From: Alistipes sp. ZOR0009
GTDB taxonomy: Bacteria > Bacteroidota > Bacteroidia > Bacteroidales > ZOR0009
Assembly (NCBI RefSeq): GCF_000798815.1
Contig: NZ_JTLD01000121.1
Span: forward strand, 1-64,000
DNA: 64,000 nucleotides
Direction of reading: 5' to 3'
The notes under the pieces were generated by a model. The model was not told where the DNA came from. It saw only the letters and a program-made list of their open reading frames with translations, and ran no database searches. Below, piece by piece: positions 44,167 to 51,318 of this stretch (the stretch's first letter is position 1; each line of letters starts with the position of its first letter). The translations under genes were made by a program, and so were the position numbers.

Positions 44167-45129
44167 TTATGGCTTATTCTTTAAATTCACAAATGGGATA
44201 GCAATGGAAGGGCGGCTGGCTATGTAAACTCCAATGCACACCAGTATCATTGATCCCATTTTTATCCAGCTGAGGCCATCCATGCCTATAAATATTGCGA
44301 AAATAGCGGCAATTGCAGGTTGGGTATAGGCGAATATGCTTACAGTACTTGCCTTTATGTGTGTTAGCGCAAGCGATGTAAATAGGTAGGCAAGAAATGT
44401 TGCGCCTATTACAATAAACGCTATGTCTCCTATTACCGACGAAGTTTGGGAAAGCAGGTTATACTTCATGAAAGGGCCTATGCAAATCGGTGTCAGCTGT
44501 AGCATTCCGAAAAGAAACACCCATTTCATTACTGTGATGGAACCGTATTTAGACATCGTGGGCTTAACAATTACCAGATATAGTGCGTAGGCTGTGGCAT
44601 TTCCAAGGATTAGGATATTTCCTAGGAGATGTTCCTGTCCAAAAGAAACCGTTCCGCTGTAGGTGATTAGCGATATGGCTCCGAATCCACCGATGATGAT
44701 ACCCACTATTTTTGATGAAGTAATTTTGTCGTGTAGAAATAACGACGACAGCAGCAGTACTAGTATGGGATTTAAGGTGATAATGATGGCTGCATCAATG
44801 GGGGTTGTTTTTGCAATACCGTTTATGAATAGGTACTGGTTGAGCGCAACCCCAAATAGCGCTGCAAAAAACATTCGGGCGAGGTCGGCTATCTCAACTT
44901 TTTCGTATTTGTAGAACAGTGATGCCACCCAGAAGAGTAAAGATGCTCCTAGAACTCGGAACATGGTAATTGCCTCTGGATCGATATGGGTAGGAACCAC
45001 CTTTTTGGAAACAACGTAGTTGATTCCCCAGATAATGTTTGCGCCGATAATTGCGGTGTAAGCCCAGAACTTTGTAGAATTTCCTTTTAATGAAATCATT
45101 TGTTGGTTAAGTTTATCTGTGATGGTCAT
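44167..45129 (-). CDS. EamA-type drug/metabolite transporter
   Basis: 320 residues with ten predicted membrane spans arranged as two EamA repeats (about 22-150 and 165-310). NIIWGINYVVSKKVVP and NQYLFINGIAKTTPIDAAIIITLNPIL in the first repeat and LALTHIKASTVSIFAYTQPAIAAIFA in the second are typical. Members export amino acids, nucleobases or other metabolites; no specific substrate can be inferred. It is divergent from the gene at 45175 with a very short shared promoter region. Confidence 0.92.
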   Translation of the reverse strand: MTITDKLNQQMISLKGNSTKFWAYTAIIGANIIWGINYVVSKKVVPTHIDPEAITMFRVLGASLLFWVASLFYKYEKVEIADLARMFFAALFGVALNQYLFINGIAKTTPIDAAIIITLNPILVLLLSSLFLHDKITSSKIVGIIIGGFGAISLITYSGTVSFGQEHLLGNILILGNATAYALYLVIVKPTMSKYGSITVMKWVFLFGMLQLTPICIGPFMKYNLLSQTSSVIGDIAFIVIGATFLAYLFTSLALTHIKASTVSIFAYTQPAIAAIFAIFIGMDGLSWIKMGSMILVCIGVYIASRPSIAIPFVNLKNKP

Positions 45130-45148
45130 TTTTATTGACCAAATTTGC

Positions 45149-45156
45149 TACATTTG
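45149..45156 (+). promoter_or_regulatory. -7 element of the flippase-like membrane gene
   Basis: TACATTTG matches TAnnTTTG exactly. The ATG at 45175 is 18 bp downstream, which supports that start over the TTG at 45145, which lies upstream of this element. Confidence 0.55.
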
Positions 45157-45174
45157 AAAAAATGGTTAGACCAT

Positions 45175-46260
45175 ATGAGCCAAGAGATCAAGAAAAATTC
45201 AATCGGTAAAGTTAAAACTTCGAATGTAATTTATCCTATCATTATAGGATTTGGGGTGGTTGGCTATATGATGATTCAAGAGTTTAATCCTGACGCTTTT
45301 AAATCTGTTTCTTTTACTTCGAACTCTATTTTTTGGTTGGGAGTTGCTGTAATTCTGATGGCTTTTAGAGATTTAGGATACATGATTAGGATTAGGTTGT
45401 TGGCCGATAATCACCTAACATGGAAACAGGCTTTTAGAGTGATTATGCTTTGGGAGTTTACTTCGGCCGTTACACCGTCGGCGGTTGGCGGTACCAGTGT
45501 TGCCATCTTATATGTTCATAAGGAGGGAATCTCGATAGGAAAAAGCAGTGCGATTGTTATGGCGACCTCTTTTTTGGATGAAGTTTATTTTATACTCATA
45601 GCACCTCTTCTTTATTTTTCTTTTGGTCATTCAAGACTGTTTGATATCCCGGGGTCGGAAAATCTTGCTGAAGGCTTGTTTACAGTAGCATTGGTTGGCT
45701 ATCTGGTAAAGCTTGTTTACATCGTTGTTTTATCATATGGTCTGTTTTATAACCCTCGAGGTTTGAAGTGGCTTTTGGTAAAAATATTCAGCTTTAGGTA
45801 TCTTCGTAAGTGGCGCTACAAAATGACCATTGTGGCTGGCGAGATTATGGTTTCAAGTAAAAATCTTAGCGCTAGACCTTTGATGTTTTGGGTTAAAACT
45901 TTTGGAGCAACCTTTTTTTCGTGGACTTCTCGCTATTTTGTGGTAAATGCACTATTGCTAGCGTTCTTTTTAATGCACGATCAGATGCTAATATTTGCTC
46001 GTCAAATGGTTATGTGGATTATGATGCTGGTAAGCCCAACGCCAGGAGGTAGTGGTTTTGCGGAGTATGTGTTTACCGTATTTTTGGGCGACTTAATTCC
46101 TGTTGCAAGCGATTTACAGAAAAGCATTTCTGTTGGATTTGCATTTATTTGGAGGTTGATAAGTTACTATCCTTACCTTATTATAGGCGCTTTTATACTT
46201 CCTAGGTGGATAAAGCATAAGTTTCATTTGCCAAAGTTAAATCGCCACCATAGCAATTAG
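45175..46260 (+). CDS. LPG-synthase TM-domain (UPF0104) membrane protein
   Basis: 361 residues from the ATG at 45175; a TTG at 45145 lies upstream of the -7 element and is unlikely. It has about eight spans. WEFTSAVTPSAVGGTSVAILYVHKEG (the conserved loop with a glycine-rich turn) and MMLVSPTPGGSGFAEYVF are signatures of the lysylphosphatidylglycerol synthase transmembrane/YbhN family. Without the cytoplasmic aminoacyltransferase domain, members are thought to move lipids or isoprenoid-linked intermediates across the membrane, but no function is proven for this one. Confidence 0.88.
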   Translation: MSQEIKKNSIGKVKTSNVIYPIIIGFGVVGYMMIQEFNPDAFKSVSFTSNSIFWLGVAVILMAFRDLGYMIRIRLLADNHLTWKQAFRVIMLWEFTSAVTPSAVGGTSVAILYVHKEGISIGKSSAIVMATSFLDEVYFILIAPLLYFSFGHSRLFDIPGSENLAEGLFTVALVGYLVKLVYIVVLSYGLFYNPRGLKWLLVKIFSFRYLRKWRYKMTIVAGEIMVSSKNLSARPLMFWVKTFGATFFSWTSRYFVVNALLLAFFLMHDQMLIFARQMVMWIMMLVSPTPGGSGFAEYVFTVFLGDLIPVASDLQKSISVGFAFIWRLISYYPYLIIGAFILPRWIKHKFHLPKLNRHHSN

Positions 46261-46940
46261 CGGGTGATCATTTTAAAAAAGGAATCCATTAGATCAAATC
46301 CATCCATTTTTTGTTGGAAGTGTTTTCTGGTTATAGGATTTGGTGTTATTCCGTAAATATTTCTATTCTTATTGCATATTGCTGCGATTGATTCGGTTGA
46401 TCCGTCAGGTGCAGACTCTTTGCTAATAAGCCCATTCTCAGAACAGTATCGAAGGAGTATTTGGCCGTTTGCTTTCATTGGTAGAGCTTCTTCTTTTTCG
46501 ACTATGTAGGGTCCCAAAGAGTGGGAAAGATAGAGCTTTATAGGGTGGTCTAAGTCTAAAAGATAGGTTAAGGCAGATTTTCTAAAATCAGACATTACAT
46601 GAACAACCTTACAGGTAAGGCGCGAGTCCTCTGTTTTTGTAAAAAGGCCAGGTAGCAACCCCGCTTGGCAGAGTATCTGAAACCCACTTTGAATCCCAAC
46701 TATAAACCCGCCTTGTTTCGCATACTTGCTTAGATTTTTGAATAAGGGACCTGCTGCTACTTGTTTTTGTAGCTCCACGCTTTCGCAATAGAGCATATTC
46801 GACGGGATTACTACAAGATTTAAATCTGTAGGGATTTCCTCCTCTACGGAAAGGAGAACTGTACTGTTATGGAAATGCTCAACCATGACTCTAACAGTAC
46901 TTTGGTCAAATCCCAAAATTTTGACAATGCCTATTCTCAT
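46257..46940 (-). CDS. PurQ-like glutamine amidotransferase pseudoenzyme
   Basis: 227 residues. The fold pattern follows PurQ, the glutaminase subunit of FGAM synthase: an N-terminal MRIGIVKILG strand, GGFIVGIQSGFQILCQAGLLPG where PurQ has G-I-C-N-G-F-Q-I-L, LYLSHSLGPYIV in place of HGEGRY, and GITPNPI in place of GLMPHPE. The nucleophile cysteine is therefore glutamine or serine (QS), the triad histidine is asparagine and the triad glutamate is isoleucine. Glutaminase activity should be absent. The stop overlaps the 3' end of the convergent flippase-like gene by 4 bp. It may be a regulatory or scaffold paralogue; I know of no assigned function. Confidence 0.8.
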   Translation of the reverse strand: MRIGIVKILGFDQSTVRVMVEHFHNSTVLLSVEEEIPTDLNLVVIPSNMLYCESVELQKQVAAGPLFKNLSKYAKQGGFIVGIQSGFQILCQAGLLPGLFTKTEDSRLTCKVVHVMSDFRKSALTYLLDLDHPIKLYLSHSLGPYIVEKEEALPMKANGQILLRYCSENGLISKESAPDGSTESIAAICNKNRNIYGITPNPITRKHFQQKMDGFDLMDSFFKMITR

Positions 46941-47077
46941 TTGCCTATCAAGTTACTTGCTGTTGTCTGTTAATCAAAGTTAACAGAATGTTTTGTTTTA
47001 TTAGTCAAAATTTTATTCTATTTTTTTGATATTGCCAGCGTAATTTGGTTTCTTTAACAAATTAGGGTGTCGTAATG

Positions 47078-47085
47078 TAATTTTG
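47078..47085 (+). promoter_or_regulatory. -7 element abutting the EEP-family gene
   Basis: TAATTTTG matches TAnnTTTG exactly, and the ATG at 47092 is only 6 bp further, so transcription would begin at or within a base or two of the start codon. A leaderless message is likely if this element is used. Confidence 0.5.
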
Positions 47086-47091
47086 TATCGT

Positions 47092-48141
47092 ATGGCTAAG
47101 ATATTAAGGTATGTACTGCTGTTTTTGTTCATTTTAGTTCTGATTGTGGGGGCTTTTCTTGTTTACACCGAGAAGTCTATCCCTAATTTTAAGTCAACCG
47201 AAATTATTTTTAGTGGCACAACTGATGCTGTTTTATCTAAAGATACAATTTCTATTTTATCTTGGAATGTAGGGTATTGTGGTCTTGGTAGCGATATGGA
47301 CTTTTTCTATGATGGAGGAACAAGAATGCGGACTTCTAAGTCGCAAACGTTGAAAAATATTGAAGGAGTAAAGGACGCGCTTAGCAAAAATGGAGATGCT
47401 GATTTTATCCTGCTGCAGGAGGTTGATAGGGAATCAAAGCGGAGTTATGGTATTAACCAAGAGTTGGAATTTAGTAAGAAACTTCCTGCGTATAGCTTCT
47501 TTTTTGCTTCAAATTATGTTGTGGAATTAGTACCTATGCCGCTTTCTAACCCTCTCGGAAAGATTAATTCAGGAATTCTTACAATGAGTTCGGTGACGCC
47601 TAAGCTGGCAGTAAGGCATAGCTATCCCGATAAGCACCCTTGGCCTACGGGGCTATTCATGCCTAAAAGATGCTTCTTGGAGACTCGCATCGCGACTCCG
47701 AGTGGACGGGATCTTGTTTTGGTAAATACGCATAACTCGGCATACGATGATGGAAATCTCCGTAAAATGGAAATGGAGATGCTTCGCAGTTTTGCATTAA
47801 GCGAATACAAAAAAGGAAACTGGGTGATTGTTGGTGGTGATTGGAATCAAAATCCGCCCGGGTACGTTCAAAAAAATGCAGATAAGGATGCGTTGAAAAA
47901 TTTTACGCCTAGGGCAATATCTGGATCTTTCTTTCCTGTTGGTTGGAGTTGGATTTGGGATAAGAAAGTTAGCTCAAATAGATTTCTAAATAGGCCATAC
48001 GAAGAGGGAGTGACGATGACCACTACCATAGATCTTTTTTTAGCCTCACCCAATGTGGAAGGCTTGTCGGTTGATGTTATCGCGGATGGGTTTCGATATT
48101 CCGATCATCAGCCACTTCGGGTGAAATTTGTTTTAAAATAA
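47092..48141 (+). CDS. Endonuclease/exonuclease/phosphatase-family protein
   Basis: 349 residues from the ATG at 47092 (a TTG at 47083 overlaps the -7 element). An N-terminal hydrophobic segment (about 5-27) anchors or exports it. The EEP fold motifs follow: ISILSWNVGYCGLG, FILLQEVDRESKR with the metal glutamate, LVLVNTHNSAYD, VIVGGDWNQNPPG and the final SDHQPLRVKF with the catalytic aspartate-histidine pair. Exported EEP proteins can be nucleases or phosphodiesterases acting on lipids or sugars; the substrate is open. Confidence 0.9.
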   Translation: MAKILRYVLLFLFILVLIVGAFLVYTEKSIPNFKSTEIIFSGTTDAVLSKDTISILSWNVGYCGLGSDMDFFYDGGTRMRTSKSQTLKNIEGVKDALSKNGDADFILLQEVDRESKRSYGINQELEFSKKLPAYSFFFASNYVVELVPMPLSNPLGKINSGILTMSSVTPKLAVRHSYPDKHPWPTGLFMPKRCFLETRIATPSGRDLVLVNTHNSAYDDGNLRKMEMEMLRSFALSEYKKGNWVIVGGDWNQNPPGYVQKNADKDALKNFTPRAISGSFFPVGWSWIWDKKVSSNRFLNRPYEEGVTMTTTIDLFLASPNVEGLSVDVIADGFRYSDHQPLRVKFVLK

Positions 48142-48319
48142 AATTGATATTTAATTGTTTGTTTTTTAATTGTTTGATATTGTGATGGAGGAGGTGTTTT
48201 CGTAGATTGTAGATATAATTTAAGCACGGTTAGCTTGGATTATTAAACTTATACTTATTTTTAACTCGGATATTAAAGGGGATAACCATCAAGTGTGGTT
48301 GGGAATATGAGGACGATTT

Positions 48320-49159
48320 ATGATTGTTACAGATGACGATTTAGTTAGTTTCATTCGAATCTTGAAGGATGGTGGTGGTTATGATCTTAGCGAATATTCA
48401 GACAAGTCGCTGAAAAGGAGGTTGGAAAAGGTTTCAGAAGATTCTCGATTGCCGTTCAATCAGTTTCTCAGTAACATAAAAACGAATAAGGAATTTGCCG
48501 AAAAAGTACTGAAAGATATTACAGTGAATACCACAGAGTTGTTTCGTGATCCTGTAATGTGGCAGCAGTTAAGGCATCGGATTCTCCCTCGTTTTAAGGG
48601 AAATAAGACCATCAACATTTGGCATGCAGGCTGCTCTACCGGGCAGGAGGTTTACTCTATGATTATCCTTCTGAACGAAATGGGAATGCTCGATAAGGCA
48701 AAAATAGTCGCTACAGATATCAACGGCGATGTGCTTGATATGGCTCGAAAGGGAGCCTACAAGTATCGTTTCAACATTGGCTATTTAGATAACTTCGATA
48801 AGGTTATTAGGCATAACCCCTTCAACTACGAGGAGGTGATTGATGTGCCTTATGAAAAGTATTTTGAAATAAGTAAAGTTAAGGATACGCTGGCTATCAG
48901 AAAAGAGTATACAGATATTCCTTTCTTTAGGAAGCACGATTTGGTGCAGGATGGAACTTTTGTTTATGCAAAATTTGACCTAATCCTGTGCCGAAATGTG
49001 ATTATTTACTTTAACAATAGCCTTCAAAATAAGGTTTTCGGGCTTTTCCATCAAAATCTATACTCAAACGGCTGTCTTGTATTGGGAGCGCATGAGTCAA
49101 TTCTTGGGCCATGGTCATCTCGATTTGAGAAAAATGGTACGTTTTATTTTAAAAAGTAG
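48320..49159 (+). CDS. cheR: CheR-type protein-glutamate methyltransferase
   Basis: 279 residues. The helical CheR N-domain (about 1-75, LSEYSDKSLKRRLEKVSEDS and VNTTELFRDPVMW) is followed by the SAM-binding domain with INIWHAGCSTGQEVYSM (near 95-111), a ATDINGD acidic segment and LILCRNVIIYFNN. All are intact, so methylation of glutamates on a receptor-like partner is expected. No chemoreceptor, CheA or CheW is encoded in the window. It opens a ten-gene plus-strand run; the 178-bp gap before it holds AT-rich sequence and no promoter I can call with confidence. Confidence 0.93.
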   Translation: MIVTDDDLVSFIRILKDGGGYDLSEYSDKSLKRRLEKVSEDSRLPFNQFLSNIKTNKEFAEKVLKDITVNTTELFRDPVMWQQLRHRILPRFKGNKTINIWHAGCSTGQEVYSMIILLNEMGMLDKAKIVATDINGDVLDMARKGAYKYRFNIGYLDNFDKVIRHNPFNYEEVIDVPYEKYFEISKVKDTLAIRKEYTDIPFFRKHDLVQDGTFVYAKFDLILCRNVIIYFNNSLQNKVFGLFHQNLYSNGCLVLGAHESILGPWSSRFEKNGTFYFKK

Positions 49160-49161
49160 GT

Positions 49162-49995
49162 ATGGCTATGGCGGAAATAGGAATTGTAGATACTCGGAAT
49201 ATTCTCAAGATTATAGCTGACAAGTCAGGATGGAATTTTAGTGACTTTTCCATTACATTTCTGAAGCGGCGTCTTGAGCATATCTTGCAGCAGCAAGGGC
49301 TTCAAAATGTCGAAACGTTAAAGCGTAAGCTTGAGTTTGATAGCGCATACTTTGATGTTTTCTTAGCAGAATTTATTCCATCGACAACTGAGATGTTTCG
49401 CGATCCCTCTCTTTGGCGATTTTTGAAGGAGTCGGTGATGCCAGAATTGGCATTGAGTGCGACACCTCCCAAGATTTGGATTGCCTCGTGGGATAGCGGG
49501 GAGGAACTTTATTCGCTGGCGATTCTTTTAAAGGAGATGAATTTGCTGGGGAAGGTGAAGGTTTACGCTGCAGATTACTCAGATTCGGTTACCAGGCAGG
49601 TAAAAGCAGGGATGCTTGACCCAAAGAAGATGGAAGTCAATGAGGCAAACTATCTTCGCTTTCATGGGAAAGCCACTTTTGATAGCTACTTCTCGACTCA
49701 GGCTGATGGATCATTAAGAATTAATCCAGAACTGATTCGTGATGTAGTTTTTATTCGACAAAATGCTAATTTTGATAGTTCGGTTTTGGGGTGTAAGCTG
49801 GTGCTATTCCGAAACCAGCTAATATGTATGAATATAAGTCAGGAAGAGAGGGTTATAAGCCGTTTACGTGATTGTGTTGTGGCGGGTGGGTTTTTGGTTG
49901 TTGGTATAAAAGAAAACCTAGAGCATCTGCCGGCATCGAATGCGTTTACGAATATTAATAGCGCGGAAAAGGTTTATAAACGAAAAATTGGATAA
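49162..49995 (+). CDS. Degenerate CheR-like protein
   Basis: 277 residues, collinear with the preceding CheR: FSDFSITFLKRRLEHIL and STTEMFRDPSLW match its N-domain. In the methyltransferase half the SAM loop GCSTGQE is replaced by SWDSGEE, and LCRNVIIYF by LFRNQLICM, so SAM binding and catalysis look damaged. It is therefore probably a regulatory pseudo-methyltransferase derived by tandem duplication, perhaps forming a heterodimer with CheR or binding its target. It starts 2 bp after cheR and ends 3 bp before cheB. Confidence 0.82.
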   Translation: MAMAEIGIVDTRNILKIIADKSGWNFSDFSITFLKRRLEHILQQQGLQNVETLKRKLEFDSAYFDVFLAEFIPSTTEMFRDPSLWRFLKESVMPELALSATPPKIWIASWDSGEELYSLAILLKEMNLLGKVKVYAADYSDSVTRQVKAGMLDPKKMEVNEANYLRFHGKATFDSYFSTQADGSLRINPELIRDVVFIRQNANFDSSVLGCKLVLFRNQLICMNISQEERVISRLRDCVVAGGFLVVGIKENLEHLPASNAFTNINSAEKVYKRKIG

Positions 49996-49998
49996 CCA

Positions 49999-50556
49999 AT
50001 GTATAAGGCAATAATAATTGGTGGCTCGGCTGGTAGTTTTCAGGTAATAACGAAAATCTTACATTCGTTACCTGCCAACTATCCTATTCCGATAATTCTT
50101 TGCCTTCATAGGTTGAAGCATGTGCGTTCTGGCTTTGTGGAGGCTTTGTCCATTAAGTCAGGAATACCTATCATTGAGCCAGAAGATAAAGATGCGATTA
50201 AGCCAGGAAAAGCATACTTGGCGCCTGCCAATTACCACATGTATATTGATTTGGGTAACCGCATAGCGCTATCAACCGAAGAGCCCGTAAACCACTCTAG
50301 GCCTTCTATTGATTTGTCGTTCATAAGTGCTGCTCAAACGTACAGGGATAAGCTTCTGGGAATTATCTTATCGGGAGCGAATAAAGATGGGGCTTACGGG
50401 TTAAAGCGGATTAAAGATTTTGGAGGAACTTGTATTGTTCAAGATCCGAAAGAGTGTCAAGTAAGCACGATGACGGAATCTTCCCTTAAGTTGATTAAGG
50501 CAGATATGGTGCTTAATACAAACCAAATAATTCAGCACTTGCTGAAATATAAATAA
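49999..50556 (+). CDS. cheB: CheB-type methylesterase domain protein
   Basis: 185 residues, only the catalytic methylesterase domain; the receiver of classical CheB is missing. The catalytic triad is visible: S10 in IIGGSAGS, H37 in LHRLKH and D130 in ILSGANKDGAYG. It should remove methyl groups added by CheR, with regulation that does not use its own receiver. It lies between the CheR-like gene (3 bp) and a GAF membrane protein (8 bp). Confidence 0.92.
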   Translation: MYKAIIIGGSAGSFQVITKILHSLPANYPIPIILCLHRLKHVRSGFVEALSIKSGIPIIEPEDKDAIKPGKAYLAPANYHMYIDLGNRIALSTEEPVNHSRPSIDLSFISAAQTYRDKLLGIILSGANKDGAYGLKRIKDFGGTCIVQDPKECQVSTMTESSLKLIKADMVLNTNQIIQHLLKYK

Positions 50557-50564
50557 GAATAAGT

Positions 50565-51317
50565 ATGAAGTTAGCGACAAACGTGCTGTTGGTCTGCTTG
50601 TTGTTGTTTGGTGTGGCTACGTTTGTATTTTTGCAAAACGCAGTTGTCAAAGGTAGTTCACCATCTGCTGGTTACGTCTTTCTGGCATTGACGCTTTTTA
50701 GTGGAGCCATGCTCTACTCGATGACGCTTTTTATGAATGAACGCATAAAAAAGTTGACTCAGCGGCTAGAGCTGCTTTCTACTTCGTTGGATGAATCGCT
50801 GCAGGCAGTTGAGGCCGATGAGGAAGTAGAGCAAAAAAAATCATCGCAGGAGTTAGCACGTAAAATTGCGGATAAAATTGCAGCTGATGGACTTAGTGTT
50901 GAGGATTTTTCGGAAGAGATTCTTTCAAGGCTTTCCAAAGAGGTTCCTTTTGCTCATGGACTTTTCTATATGAGGCAGCAAGGAGGAGAGGCTTTTTTAC
51001 CCACCGCTCGCTTTGCTTTTTATAGTGATAGGGAGTTGGATGGTTTTTCTGTGGGAGAAGGTATCAATGGCCAGGTGGTGAAGGATGGTAAGTCTGTAAC
51101 CATCGATACGATTCCGGATAATTATGTTCATATTGTTTCAGGTTTAGGAAAAACGAATCCGCGAGCAATAACATTAACACCTATTATGCAGGAAGGCAGA
51201 TCGGTGGCATTGCTAGAGTTGGCGTTTCTTTCGCAACCTACTGAGCATGATAAGCAGGTTGTTGATAGTTTTTGTACTTTGATTTCCAATAAAATACCAA
51301 TACTACAAGAGGCGTAA
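50565..51317 (+). CDS. Two-span membrane protein with cytoplasmic GAF domain
   Basis: 250 residues: two hydrophobic spans (about 7-26 and 36-56) with a short outside loop, a coiled linker (60-105) and a GAF domain (about 120-245). The GAF segment GEGINGQVVKDGKSV...DNYVHIVSGLG closely parallels the GAF domain of the next protein (GEGLIGQCAYERDLI...GDYVSITSGIL), so the two are related by duplication. It has no output domain and may be a sensor subunit for the SpoIIE phosphatase, whose gene begins one base after its stop. Confidence 0.82.
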   Translation: MKLATNVLLVCLLLFGVATFVFLQNAVVKGSSPSAGYVFLALTLFSGAMLYSMTLFMNERIKKLTQRLELLSTSLDESLQAVEADEEVEQKKSSQELARKIADKIAADGLSVEDFSEEILSRLSKEVPFAHGLFYMRQQGGEAFLPTARFAFYSDRELDGFSVGEGINGQVVKDGKSVTIDTIPDNYVHIVSGLGKTNPRAITLTPIMQEGRSVALLELAFLSQPTEHDKQVVDSFCTLISNKIPILQEA

Positions 51318-51318
51318 G

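Noticed and set aside
46257-46940. Functional PurQ glutaminase
   Set aside because: The cysteine, histidine and glutamate of the triad are all replaced.
48320-50556. Classical chemotaxis cluster
   Set aside because: CheR and CheB are present but there is no MCP, CheA, CheW or CheY with motor genes; the neighbours are SiaABC-type and transport genes.
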